Source: Adiantum capillus-veneris (lineage: Eukaryota; Streptophyta; Polypodiopsida; Polypodiales; Pteridaceae). Taken from it: DNA of 64,000 bases. The position numbers and the translations under genes were made by a program. Below the pieces are notes generated by a model that worked only from the letters and a program-made list of their open reading frames with translations, did not search any database and was not told where the DNA came from. Shown here one piece after another: positions 33,344 to 44,900 of the stretch (positions within the stretch are counted from its first letter, which is position 1; every line of letters starts with the position of its first letter). The stretch spans positions 91,985,529 through 92,049,528 of the forward strand of contig CM043959.1 in assembly GCA_014529385.2 (NCBI GenBank), in the 5' to 3' direction.

Positions 33344-34469
33344 ACTGTAAGGTCCCCGTCCTAAAATATTGGGGCGACTTGAAAGATAGCCTTCTTTATC
33401 CTCTAAATCCGCCGACGACACCCTACTCCGATAATGCGAAGCAAGGATACGAGCAATGAAAGAGAAGAAGACTTCCACCTATTGTGTTCGTAGTTGCAAG
33501 ACCCTACACCACAAGCTAGGTCGATAAGGCTAAAGGTTCTATGGACTCTAGACCTACATTATAAGAGAAGAAATCCCTTTCACACATTAAGGATCCAAAA
33601 ACAACGCCTTTTTCCCCACGTTTAAGAGGCACAGCCGCCATTCTTAAATCCAAAATATGACATGAGATAAATTCTAACTAACTGAGACAAAGTGAAAAGT
33701 ACTCGACTAATCGAGTCCACCCATCCTTGACTGGCAAACTGAGCCAGTCCCCACTTTCCACCCCACACGCACACTTTTTTCCACACTGTTTTACATATAC
33801 AAACAATGTTCCTTAATTAATTCCAAAAACAGGTTCTTTATACAGCCCTTCAAACAATATCAAAACAATCCAAAAAATGCTATTGAAGGCAACCATATTA
33901 TTAAACAAAAACAACTTTTCCAATTTCTCATGATTTTGCCGCTATGCCGACTTTCTTTGTCCAACCAACAGAGCCTTTGCAAAGGATTTATTCGCTAACT
34001 GCGAATTGCATAACCTTCCCATCTCGCTAACCGCGAGGCATCTTGCTAACCGCCAGGCATCCCGCTACCCGCGAGGCATCCCACTATCCGCAAGGCATCT
34101 CGCTAACCGCGAGGAACAAAAGAGAGCCGATAACCTCAGCTTAATCTCCGCTATCCGCGGAATCATCTCGCTACCCCGCGAGAACAAAATATATTTTTTC
34201 AACAATTCTTCTCATTAATGATTCATCAAACATGATCAACCAATTCTCCATATCAATCAGAAACCGCTTATCAAACAATAACAATTGATTAAACAATAAC
34301 AATCCAACAAACAGTGACAATTTATCAAACAGTCCTTTCACTAGTCTATGAAAACATATTCTTGTTTCATGTGATAGAATCACGTTTTTCGGACGGTTTA
34401 AAGGTTTCCCTATGCTTAGCTTTCCAAGTCAAATATGAATAGCAATGCAGAATTATAAATTTGTCTTAC

Positions 34470-34646
34470 CGGATTTGGAGCGCGTGCAGCTAACTCCTAT
34501 GCTGGAGGTTGGACGCCTTCGACTTCTTCTTTGGTTGATGCTTCCGCATGAGATACGTTCGGAGTAGACACCTTTCTTTCCACCTTCCTTGGTGGTGCAA
34601 CGGCATGGGCGTCCTTAGAACTTCGCGTTACACGCTTCGGAGCCAT
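34470..34646 (-). CDS. Putative Gag N-terminal exon inside the 5' LTR
   Basis: It starts with an ATG at 34646, M-A-P-K-R-V-T-R-S-S-K, and ends 59 codons later at a CCG|GTAAGA donor (intron from 34469). A CAG acceptor at 32784 lies in the same codon phase at the start of the Gag frame, so splicing out 34469-32784 would join them and remove the primer site from the mRNA. This copy has one TAG; the 3' LTR copy has none. Splicing is inferred. Confidence 0.5.
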
Positions 34647-34677
34647 AGCTTCGGAATGGAGAAAAGAAAAGCGCGTT

Positions 34678-34680
<3 letters not shown>

Positions 34681-34748
<68 letters not shown>
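34681..34748. repeat. (GA)n microsatellite
   Basis: About 68 bp of pure GA in the 5' LTR. The other LTR has only a short GA run at the same point. Confidence 0.95.
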
Positions 34749-34752
<4 letters not shown>

Positions 34753-35179
34753 TGTGTTCACAAATCGGTTGACGGCACGTCGACGATTGGAGATGGAGAT
34801 GGCTTGAAGATGAGAGGTTAAGGGAGAGAGGTTTCCTCCGACGCGTCGTTACGAGAGAGCTTCCGCTTCTGTAGATGTGTGTGTTCAAAGTGAGAATAGA
34901 AAGGTCCTTTATATAGGCCCTAGAGGGTGCATCCTAATTTTGACCCACCTCTCTTTGTTTCTTAAAATACTATCTCTAAGCTTTTTCTTCACACATAGAT
35001 TAGGTTCCCACATAAATCTATTGTTCCACATAAAGAAAGATCATAAATAAATAGATTCTGAACCCGATTTTCATTCCAATTGCTCTGATAAACACATGAT
35101 GACTCACAAAATCGAGAATCTCAATTACTTTGCAAAATATCTGAAATGATTTATATGGATAATTGTTGGGTACATTACA

Positions 35180-35245
35180 GCCATCAATAGCGACGCTGAT
35201 AGCGATGCTACAGAGCCTAATATAGCGATGGTCATAGCGACGCCC
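35180..35245. repeat. CACTA-2 left subterminal repeats, continued
   Basis: The array resumes after the LTR element with TAGCGACGCTG, TAGCGATGC and CATAGCGACGCCC words. Confidence 0.8.
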
Positions 35246-35917
35246 GAGATGAAATTTTTTTGGTGGCAGGGCATCACCCATCAACCATATTGAATGTTTC
35301 ATTTGTCTATTTACCTTTGAAAAAAAGTGCAAAGGTAAATATAGACCCAAAATAGTCACCCACAAGACAATATAATCATGAACTCCATAATCCATAGTAC
35401 GTATTGTTTGCAAAATAAAGATACAATACTGACAAGCATGAATTGATGAAAGTAAATCAATGACAATTGTACACATAGGCAAAATCACTTGATTGTTAAT
35501 CTTTGCAAATGTAATAGTTACAAACCATTTTCCTTATTCAAAAAATATACATGGTTTTCAAAAAGACATATAAAAGTTGTTTCATGATACATAAGCTATG
35601 ACAAAAAGAAACTAATGCTATCTAACTATGGCTAAACTGACGTCGTTTAATCAGATGTCTCATTGCGTCAAAGCGGCGTATCTGTCGGATTCTGCAAAAA
35701 AAACAATAAGATAGCTTTTTGTAAGTGTAAACATATAGCGACGTTTATAAAACAATACAATAAATAGAAAAGAATAAACCCTAATACTAACCATGCCACC
35801 GCAAGAATAAAAGATGTCCATTAGGGCGTTTAAGCCCTTCCTGCCTGCGTACTCACGCTCGTACGGTGTGGGATCACGTCCTATAAACGACCACTGTCAA
35901 AACATACAAAGAATCCA
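35246..35917. other. CACTA-2 interior without recognised gene
   Basis: No supported coding sequence. One more TATAGCGACG word occurs at about 35737. Confidence 0.5.
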
Positions 35918-36955
35918 TTATATTAGAATTTCAAATCCCATAAACCCTAAACTATCAAACATAGATGCAAAAACACTTACAAAATCAGCTTCAAATGATG
36001 CCCACCCGCCGCTCCCCAAGTGGTGCGAGCTCCCTGCCACTACTCGCGCTCTAGCTGCCTCCTTTTGTTGCGTCCACTTGTTGGGATTCTCGCGTGCTTC
36101 TTTCTTCGCATGCTTCCAATCTTCTTTGGCCAGCCAATCTGGTCTACTCCACCCATGCTTAATTGATTTTTGCACTTCGGAACGCTTATGCTTGCAGTAT
36201 TTGCGCATTCAAACCTTCATCACATCTTCATTGAAGCAGTCATCCTGTGTTGGAACGGGAAACTTGTCATGAAGCATGATGATGACTCTGTCTTTTAATT
36301 CATTCGATACATCACTCCAGGTGTTTAGTATGTAGTGTCTAAACACCTGAGAGCAAAGATCGCGCATGCGCGCAATCACCTTCTTGTATTCATCATCCAA
36401 GCTGATGCCGCCGCTAAAGTCGACGGAGTAAGGCAAATCCTCTTGCCGCTAACGCGTGAACCTGGGTGTCTCGGCAGGGATCTCTAGCGGCGTGTCAATG
36501 GGGGTACGGACGCCAGGTGTCTCCACTGGAGTCTGAGCCCCGAAGCGAGGAGTGTCCACTGGAGTGACCCCTGGAGGAGTAGCTAGTGGTGTGTACTTGC
36601 GGGGAACGACAGTCAGCCGCGCAAAACCTGGTGTTGATGGCGATGCTGTGGCTGGTGTCGGGACGGGCAAAGAAGGGGAGGGTAAAGAGCCTCGTCGAAC
36701 ACGAGGCGGTGTCGAAGCATCGGTGGCGCCACCCCCACAACAACCGCCAGTGCCTAGACGAGTGTGAAGATCGTCTCGTCGACACCAAAGCTTCGGAGCG
36801 CGCTGAGGACTCCAAAACAGAGGGAGATACGGATGGAGTAGGAACGCGCGATGGTGCGCCAGAGCGATGACGCTCCACATACCACTGTCTCTGCTGGGGT
36901 GACAAAGAAGAAAGAAACTCCTCATCATCCATACGTGCATTAAACACACGAACAT
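35918..36955 (-). pseudogene. CACTA-2 second ORF, plant transposase (Ptta/En-Spm) type
   Basis: Minus-strand coding starts near 36930 (M-D-D-E-E-F-L-S-S-L-S-P-Q-Q-R-Q-W). After a frameshift (about 36780) comes a Pro/Thr-rich repeat stretch with recurring T-P-x-x-T-P units, a TAG at about 36449-36451, then 36436-36209 with L-K-D-R-V-I-I-M-L-H-D-K-F. A TGA follows and then 36208-35918 with K-H-G-W-S-R-P-D-W and K-W-T-Q-Q-K. The pattern resembles the accessory Transposase_24/TNPA-like protein that binds subterminal repeats. Confidence 0.6.
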
Positions 36956-36998
36956 TTAAACTTAATATTGAATGAATGGAGTAGAAAACATGGACAAG

Positions 36999-37112
<114 letters not shown>

Positions 37113-37299
37113 GAGGTGCTCGTCGTCTCTGCTTATGAGAACATACCTAGAGCATACGTACCTGGAGTGGATGCAAAGACCATTAAATACAATGACGCAA
37201 TGACGCATATAAATACAATGACGCAATGATGCAATGACGCAAATACTTAGAGAGCCAGAGTTTTTACAAAACGGAGCAAAATTGTTCAAAACGGAGAAT

Positions 37300-37590
37300 C
37301 GTACAAGAGGAAAATGTTGCAAAACCTTTTGCGGAATTTTTGTTTCGTGGAGATCTACTTGATATCTTTCGGAATCACATTTCGGACACTTCTCCATGTC
37401 TATGTATTCCCCTCTGAAAAGAATGCAGTCATTAGGACAAGCGTGGATCGAATTGTAATCCATCCCCAAGTTTCGCAAAATATTTCTTGCTTCCTCTCGG
37501 GAATCTGGCATCACATTATCAGCTGGTAGTATGTGCTCTTTGAGAAATCTACACAACATAAAAATATGGTACAATTGTGTAACTACATGT
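37300..37590 (-). pseudogene. CACTA-2 TNP2 fragment
   Basis: The minus-strand frame has L-G-M-D-Y-N-S-I-H-A-C-P-N-D-C, C-P-K-C-D-S-E-R-Y and P-Q-K-V-L-Q-H-F-P, the same blocks as CACTA-1 at 27591-27760 but clearly diverged, so the two elements are separate lineages. The homology stops after the H-F-P block and no transposase core follows. CACTA-2 was therefore non-autonomous. Confidence 0.8.
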
Positions 37591-37972
37591 AGTGGACAAA
37601 ACCCCTTTTCCTCTTCTCTAGCTATAGCATTTCATAGCATCTTAACATCTTTTCACAGTAGATCTTTGTTTATAGCATGCAGGTACGCCATTCTTGCAAT
37701 GTAGTTGATGTCTGCTCAAGGCACTTAATTCTTACTCTAGATTTGACGGGATGTGGTGTGTGTGTGTATGTGTGTGTGACCCTTGGAATCGTCATCTTGC
37801 ATCACTAATTTCTATGTAGGCTCAATTTGCTCTTCCATTAGCTAGCTGAACATGATGGCTTATTGTATGGTAGCCGCAGTCGAACATGCAGGTGGAATTG
37901 CTGGTCCGCATGGACTGTCGAGGCTGTGAGCGTAGGAAATTTTCTTGCCATTTCTTTTAACCTTGTCTTAAA
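37591..37972. other. No gene seen
   Basis: CACTA-2 interior with a short TG microsatellite near 37758-37780. Confidence 0.5.
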
Positions 37973-38276
37973 CGATAAAAAGAAGAAAATGGTATGACCT
38001 TTCTATCACCCAAGTGTGGTAGATTGGTTATACCAATTCCCTCTTCAATAACAGGTAAATAATGTAAATAAACCTAAATCTAATCTAATATAGCGTAAAT
38101 CTAAATCTAACGTAATAAACATAAATCTAATCAAACGTAAATCTAACTAAAAATAAACCTAAATCTAATCTAATTTAACTTAAATAAACCTAAATCTAAT
38201 TTAACGTAAGTCTACATCTAACCTAATCTTTAACGTCTTTTGGGATAGTTTCTTACGACGTTAAAACTCTCTTCTT

Positions 38277-38313
<37 letters not shown>

Positions 38314-38680
38314 CAATAAAAAGAGAAAAATGGTATAACCTTTCTATCACCCAAGTGTGGTAGATTGGTTATGCCATTTTCCTCTTGAATAATAGGTCTT
38401 GAGTTCAACTCCTCGTCGGCTAGATTTTTAGGTCTCTTTAATTAGTTTCCTACAACGTTAAATTAAACTCTCTTCTTCTTGGGTGTGTATGTGGGTGTGT
38501 GCGCACGCCAATAAAAAAAAGAGAAAAATGGTATAACTTTTCTATCACCGAAGTGTGATAGATTGGTTATGCCATTTCCCTCATGAATAACAGGTCTTGA
38601 GTTCAACTGCTGTCGACTAGATCTTTAAGGTCTCTTGGAATAGTTTCCTACGATGCTAAGACTCTCTTCTTCTTCTTCTT
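37973..38680. repeat. Three direct repeats of ~170 bp with GT tracts
   Basis: Copies at about 38313-38480 and 38508-38680 share AGAAAAATGGTATAAC, TGATAGATTGGTTATGCC-like and CTCTCTTCTTCTT landmarks. A third copy (37973-38280) is split by an AT-rich insert (38055-38225) of AAATCTAA-like words. GT tracts separate the copies. Confidence 0.8.
38281..38309. repeat. (GT)n microsatellite
   Basis: Pure GT run of about 28 bp. Confidence 0.95.
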
Positions 38681-38879
38681 TTCTCTCTCTCTCTTTGTTT
38701 TATATCTCTCTCTCTTTCTCTCTCTTTTCCTCTCTCAATGTGTGTGTGCATTCTTTGTTTATGCATGTGTGTGCGCGTTTTTGGTTTATGCATGCTCTCT
38801 CTCTCTCTTTTCCTCTCTCAATGTGTGTGTGCATTCTTTGTTTATGCATGTGCGTGTGCATTTTTTGTTTATGCTTGTG

Positions 38880-38898
38880 CTGTCTCTCTCTCTCTCTA

Positions 38899-38949
<51 letters not shown>

Positions 38950-39055
38950 AACACAATGTGTGTGTGAGAGAGAGAGAGAGGGAGAGAGAAAGAGGGGAAG
39001 GGAACATGAGAGTGAGGAGAGGGAAGGAGCATACTTGGCTCTCCTTCCTCTCCTC

Positions 39056-39086
<31 letters not shown>

Positions 39087-39087
39087 G

Positions 39088-39132
<45 letters not shown>
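38880..39132. repeat. CT, GT and GA microsatellite cluster
   Basis: (CT)n at 38882-38945, GA-rich at 38966-38995, (GT)n at 39055-39080 and (GA)n at 39091-39131. Long frames read through these are artefacts. Confidence 0.95.
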
Positions 39133-39133
<1 letters not shown>

Positions 39134-39214
39134 ATTACCTTGCTTGCTTGAGCGCGCACCAAAAACTCAGATCTGAGATCTGAGTTTTCGAACGCTCTCG
39201 ATTATTTTTTAAAT

Positions 39215-39354
39215 CCCTGGAAGCATCGCTATAAGTGTCGCTATAGGCGTTGCTTTGTTACAAGTAACATAGCGATGCTCATAGCGACGCCGTGGTTTTT
39301 CATGTTTGAGCGTCGCACTACAAGCGTCGCTACTATTAAGTACCTCTTGTAGTA
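39215..39354. repeat. CACTA-2 right terminus and subterminal repeats
   Basis: Several CGCTATAAG, TAGCGACGC and GCGTCGCTA words, then the terminal inverted repeat ending at 39354. Confidence 0.85.
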
Positions 39355-39357
39355 TTA

Positions 39358-40347
39358 GACACCTTGCATGTTTCCCAGATCTCATTAGTCAGAGTGGATT
39401 CATGAGAGAATGACCAAGGCAAAAGCGCGCGGAGAAGACATCACCAACAAAGAATGGGAGTATGCACGAGGCTGCGTACCAAAGGTAGAGTACTCATATA
39501 CCTAAACCATATTGTCTTGCTATTTGTTGAAATTATCTTTAATATGTATTTGATAAATTAATATATTTTTCTATTTTGTAGTGCCTTTCCTTTAACTCTA
39601 TGTGGTGAAAGGGTCATCACTTTCGTACGCGCCACATTGACGAGCGTAGAACCACCATGGATTGTGCCATCATGGGCAACTTTGACACAAACGGTGATGA
39701 AGCCAAGTACTGCGGAACTATTGAAAGGATACTAAAGGTTAACTTTAGAACCTTTTGTAGCTTCATCTTTGAGGGCAATTGGTTTGCAAATGTGTCTAGA
39801 CGACATGAGAATGGCCTCTACATGGTGGACTCTAGTGTGCATCACATAGGGAGGTATGACAATTTAGTTTTGCCGCGCAATTGTGAGCAGGTGAGTGACA
39901 TGTACCTTTTTTATTCTTATTTACTTGTTGTATCTTTAGTTATACCAATGTTACTCACTTTGAGCTTCTATTTTATAGGTCATCTATATCCCAGCAATAC
40001 ACCAATCAAAACTTTGGTTCGTAATTCCCATAACACCTTGGGGGAGAACTATTTTTTCCACTAATGAAGTGGAGACTATCTTCGATCCTCTTCCACCTCC
40101 GACTTTGGATGAGGTGGAAACAGAGGAGAGGGAGGTCGATGAATCAAGTCCAGCGGTAGCAAGTCTTAGCGAGGATGATTGTCATGATGATGAAGATGAT
40201 GAGATGGAGGCTGCCGAACTCGAAGATGATGAAGCTGGCAATGCATCCACAAACAACAATTCCGTTTCTCTCTTTATTGATTTACGAGCCATGGGCTTAG
40301 AATTGGATGATGCTTCTTGTAGAGATCTTTTGGAAGATGATTCATAA
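39358..40347 (+). pseudogene. CACTA-1 transposase C-terminal region (DUF4216 type)
   Basis: It continues the outer gene after the CACTA-2 insertion. Apparent exons are 39358-39484, 39582-39890 and 39979-40347, with introns at 39485-39581 (GTAGAG...TTTTGTAG) and 39891-39978 (GTGAGT...TTTTATAG). A K-Y-C-G-T-I-E-R-I-L-K-V block and an L-Y-M-V-D-S-S-V block match DUF4216. The end is strongly acidic, with runs of Asp/Glu, and closes at TAA 40345-40347. Stops near 39409 and 39606 break it. Confidence 0.75.
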
Positions 40348-40603
40348 ACATTTTGTTTTTTGATCGTGTAATCCATTCAGCTCCCTCTCCCTCCTCTTTC
40401 TCTCTTTAGATTTGAGAATATGCTCAATTACGTTAAACAATTGACAATGATTATTTTAGTTGTAAACAAGGGTAATCTTAGGCTGGGTTCAGACAAGGCT
40501 GGAGGAAGAAGACTTTCTGCAGGTCTATCGCCGCCTCGTCTAAACGGTGTTGGAGGAAGAAGAGCGAAAAACAGAGAGATGGAGAGAGGCCAGCAGCTCT
40601 TCC

Positions 40604-40605
<2 letters not shown>
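40348..40605. other. No gene seen
   Basis: 3' flank of the CACTA-1 gene. No supported feature. Confidence 0.5.

Positions 40606-40645
<40 letters not shown>
40606..40645 (+). repeat. Uninterrupted run of 40 G
   Basis: Forty consecutive G with no interruption. Such a long poly-G/poly-C tract is rare and hard to sequence, so its exact length may be uncertain. Confidence 0.95.
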
Positions 40646-40650
<5 letters not shown>

Positions 40651-40697
40651 CCAAAATTTGAAAGTTTAGGCGCTAAATTTGGGCAGCGGATATGACG

Positions 40698-40782
40698 CCG
40701 GTAATGGATGCGGTAATAACCGCGGTAATAATACCGGTAATAATACCGGTAATAACAGCGAATACAATCGTGGTAATACTTT
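40698..40782. repeat. GGTAATAA/ACCGGTAA short tandem repeat
   Basis: About seven GGTAAT units, most preceded by CC or CG. It may be subterminal repeat sequence of CACTA-1, by analogy with the arrays of CACTA-2. Confidence 0.7.
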
Positions 40783-41164
40783 AAACGCAAAAAGAAACCC
40801 CCCATGTCCTCCTCTCTTTTGTTTCTGTCATTGGATTTACACCTTCTCTCTACAAAATGCGGTAAAACAACGCGGTAAACACATGGAGATTTTCATAGTG
40901 ACACTCGCCGCCATCAACCAACCATGACACGCCATCAATTTGCATCCACTGCATGCGCCCCAACAAAAAAGACAGTGCGTTGAGGGCCAACAATAGTTAA
41001 TAACGATGCTTTTCACTAAAACCAATCATGGAAACTCCTATCGTTGCATGGCAGTAAAAAGAAAAAAGGGGTGGCAGTACCTCAAACTTGGCTTGTGGTG
41101 CACGCACCTTCCTGACTACACAGATGCTAACTCACACACACAAATCACACACAGTAGGGCATCT

Positions 41165-41206
<42 letters not shown>

Positions 41207-41598
41207 GTCTCCAGATGTGAAAATATCTACAGTCTTACTACACAACCAATGTTGGGCTAAGTGACACACCTACATGCAACCTAGTGTAGCACCACTAGCC
41301 CTATGCATTTCCCATTACCTCACGTCGATGGGAGGTTTTTGCTAGGCTACAACTCAGTGGTTGCGTTGTGGTATGGAAGTTAAAGTTATCTATTACGTCA
41401 CCTCTTGTGAGCACGATGCTTACTTGCAGGCACTACCAAATTAACATGAGAGAAGATAGTGCATTTTTTTAATAAATAGTGAACAACTATAATGACGAGA
41501 AAATATCTAATCAGTACAAGGGAATACACAACCACTAGATGTGCCAAGGAAAGGTTGGAGAATGGGTCCATCTCCACAAGGGTGACACAGCCTCATGG
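40783..41598. other. No gene seen; one CT microsatellite
   Basis: (CT)n at 41166-41204. No other supported feature. Confidence 0.5.
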
Positions 41599-41957
41599 CT
41601 AAAGAACACGGGGTCTTTAATGAAGACCCCATCATGGGATCGACGACGGGTGTGGCATGCACGAATCTCGAGGGAGATGGACGTCCAACAAAAAATGTAG
41701 ATCAACGCTCGCCCGGTGGTTCGAACCCGACACCTTGGTGAGCTAACCACGCATGCGTGTGCATTTCGGTGTCAACAAGGCAAGAAATAAACTATATAAG
41801 CTAAACTTCTACGGGGAAAAGTAAACACGGAAAAAAAAGTAAACTCGGACACGTCCGTTTAAAATCGGCCGACCGAGCTTGCCTCTGCTTTTGTGCGCAT
41901 AGCTGCTCGCCATGGATTCCATGACGGGGTCTTCATTTAAGACCCCGTGTTACTTAG
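41599..41957 (-). mobile_element. Small SINE- or MITE-like element with palindromic ends
   Basis: Ends 41599-41639 and 41917-41957 are inverted copies with few mismatches, and each is itself nearly palindromic around GGGGTCTT...AAGACCCC. Inside, the minus strand at 41709-41756 has GTGGTTAGCTCACC and GGTTCGAACC, resembling tRNA-derived A and B box promoter parts. Similar words AGGGTGACACA lie just outside both ends (41579-41589 and 41963-41973) and could be a long target duplication. SINE and MITE readings both remain open. Confidence 0.55.
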
Positions 41958-44900
41958 TCCTGAGGGTGACACAATCCGATGAAAGAAGGCGATTTTGAAA
42001 TTTCAGTTTGCAGTCTTCAGATTCCATATTTCCAATAGTTAAGAAAGCTATTGCTTATAAACACAAACCCTAGCTAGTTGCTTGCCTAGCTAACTTGATT
42101 TCACTTGACCCTACCGACATCGTCACATCCCCTCCGCCCCGGCCTCACTGTTCCCTCTCTCTCTCTCTCTCTCTCCTCTTGAGTCTCTCTCTCCATACCA
42201 CACACACACATCACTTCGTTCTCTTTCATTTTTTGGTGCTTGATGCATAAGTTGTAGTGCAAATCCACTTGATTCCAAGGTAGGAAATTAGGGTCAATCT
42301 CTCTTTCTCTCTACAAACAATACAAATCTTTGAAGCCCTCCCCTGCATCACACCAACAACTAACTCTTCATTTCTTTCGAATATCATCATAAAAGTTTTA
42401 GGTGTGCCACCCTTTCATATGCAAGCATCTGCAATCAATAATATTTGTTAGCACTAGTCTAGTAACCTAAAAGGACATAAAAGTGTCTTTTCACGGTTTT
42501 GGAAAAAAATTCCAAAACCATAGTAGATCCACTCATTTTGAAAAATCCCTTCATGAGATTATAATTCAAAGAATACTACATATGGAAAAAATAAGAAACT
42601 TGTAAGATTTCTTATCTCTTGGTCACAACAAGCCTTCAAAGTTGATGGACCAGTACATTTTGCCCAAAATAGCCATTTCTTGCAGTTGATTGCATATAAA
42701 TAAGAGTGGGGATTTTTGTAGGACATGAGATAAAATGCCTCGTTAACTTCAATGGGTTGGTGATCAAAGAATATAGCTACTTTTGCCTCACTTTTGTTTT
42801 TGGGACAAAAAAATAGGTACAATAAAGTTACAGTTTTGCCATTCTGCGGACCTGTCATCAAAGTTTCTATAGTCACTCTCAATATAGATAATATTCATGT
42901 TTTCTTAGTTCCCTTTGGGCCTTTGGATCCAAAAGGAGCCGTGGAGCATGACAAAAGAATAATGGATCTCTTACTAAGTGGAACCTTGGGGACAATGGTG
43001 AAGTGCTAAATACAACAAACATGACAAAACTAAGTTTAGCATTATGACCTCTAGAATCCCAAAGAAACTATTGAATATCAAGCCAAATTTATAGTTTATG
43101 ATTAGATATGGCTACTACCTATAAAATACATGCAATTGGCCTAAGGAACTATTAATATTGAGAAAGCTACACTTGCTAGACTAAAATGTCTCGTATTCTT
43201 CAGAAAAATGAAAAAACTCAACCATCATTATATACTATGCTATATGGCATAGTAGGTCCCCCAAAACTAAAGGAAGATTAGCTTTATGTTATACATGACA
43301 CCTACACAATCAAAATTGCATTTGGATATCAAGAAAGCCACAAAAAAACATAACAGTGCTAAGTTTGGCCAAAAAAACAGGACTATGCAATTCTTGTAAG
43401 TTGCTCATAACTATCACTTTTAACACTTAGTTCTCCAAGAAGCATCAGAACATGTTGAGAATCCTCTAGCAATCTAAACCTCACAAACATGAAGTTTAGA
43501 GTGGTATAGTTGCAAAAATTTGAGAAAAAGCCAAAAACAGGACTCGTCTTTTCACATTTAGGTTCAAAAATGTTGTGTAAGAGTAAGGTTAATGAAGAGA
43601 TTGATATTCAAAAAAAAAAATCAAGTTTTTTCCAGCTCATAAGACAGTTTTGTGGATAAATAGCACATAGAAATTCATTTTTATACTCTTCAAATAATTC
43701 AAGCAAAATGGTCACTTAACAAGACATAAAAGTGTCTTGCTACCATTGTAGTGTTAATAAGCTGCATCAATAGTACTCATTAACGTGTAAATGTCCACAC
43801 TGCTTCTTTGGCTGAGTCCAATATCAAGTTGTTCTTTATGGATCCCTTTTCATCACTCGAGATGATATTAACCAACTCAACATTTAAGCATCGAAGTTAT
43901 GACTGTGGGCACTAAAGTGGAAGGAGTTGACCGGTTCTTGGCTTGTCTCTTTGCTATTCTCAAAACATGTCATTTGAAATTTAAAAGAAAAAAAAAGTCA
44001 CCCTATCAAGGCTTCCATGCCTTTGAAATATGTAATTTTAACCCTTCTAATATAACTCACAAGCATTTCTCTCTCTCAAAAAAAGAGGAAGTTTGCTACA
44101 ACATTACATTGATCTAATTCTATTGCGTGCTCAATTTTCGATCCCCCTCTTCAAACAGCTAGAAGAACTCATGAAGCTGGAGGTATCATCTTCGTTACTT
44201 TCAATGCTCTATCAAATTACATTGTTGTACTAAGTCGATTGTCACCATTTGACCCTCGACTGCACACCAAGCTCCAAGACCCCATTGAGGTTCATTTTTA
44301 GAAGGAAACCATTATCAATATTGCACCACACGGTCTTGTAGTGGTACTTGTGTTGCTGTTTTCATTATTCTTTTGTAGATTTAGTGAAGGACAATGAATC
44401 CTACACTACAACTTGATATCATAAAATAAAATAAAAACTTTGTATCATAAGCTCTACTTTAGCATATATATGAATAAATAATCATTACTCACTTATATGT
44501 TTGTATATTTTCTAACTTGGGTCAGCCTTTGTAGATTAGCTCTTGACTATCAATACTATGACTCCCTTACCGAGTATAACTTACCAAGTATAAGGTCATT
44601 TGACTGTTGTAGGTCATATTTAGGGATGTATTTTCTAATAGTTATCAAAACCAAGCACACTGATTTTTTTTTTCGTTTGAGTTATTATTTATACCCCTTT
44701 ACCACAAGCTCACTATCTAATATCTCCAATTTTGCAAACTATTTTTTCTAACTTATGTAATTTTTTCATTATTTATTATTTGTCACACAAACACCTCCAC
44801 TTAAAAATAGTCAAAGACTTCTCATCAATTTTATAACCGAGGACTTTCCACATGTTGATATATTAAATCCTTGATTAAATCTAAGAAAGAAAGAAATCAC

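Larger units (their letters stand above)
29972..35179 (-). mobile_element. LTR retrotransposon with gag only (TR-GAG type)
   Basis: Two direct LTRs (29972-31905 and 33346-35179), each TGTAAGG...TACATTACA, bound a 1440-bp internal region. The target duplication GCCAT is perfect (29967-29971 and 35180-35184). The primer site next to the right LTR fixes the minus-strand orientation. Only a Gag with a zinc knuckle is encoded, with no protease, RT or integrase, so the element must borrow them. LTR similarity is high apart from a ~190-bp deletion and a GA expansion in the right copy. Confidence 0.95.
33346..35179 (-). repeat. 5' LTR of the TR-GAG element
   Basis: 1834 bp with ends TG...CA. Compared with the left copy it has a (GA)n run at 34681-34748 and lacks about 190 bp corresponding to 31477-31660. 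Confidence 0.95.

Noticed and set aside
35018-35488. 156-codon minus-strand ORF
   Set aside because: Crosses the LTR border into CACTA-2 sequence; the frame is accidental.
38055-38230. Possible interstitial telomere repeat (CCTAAA-like words)
   Set aside because: Too degenerate and no regular period; better called AT-rich low complexity.
38653-39176. Several long overlapping ORFs on both strands
   Set aside because: They are translations of CT, GT and GA microsatellites (Leu-Ser and Arg-Glu repeats), not genes.
44335-44343. CTTGTAGTG, possible CACTA terminus (similar word at 42252)
   Set aside because: No matching inverted end or subterminal repeats within the window.
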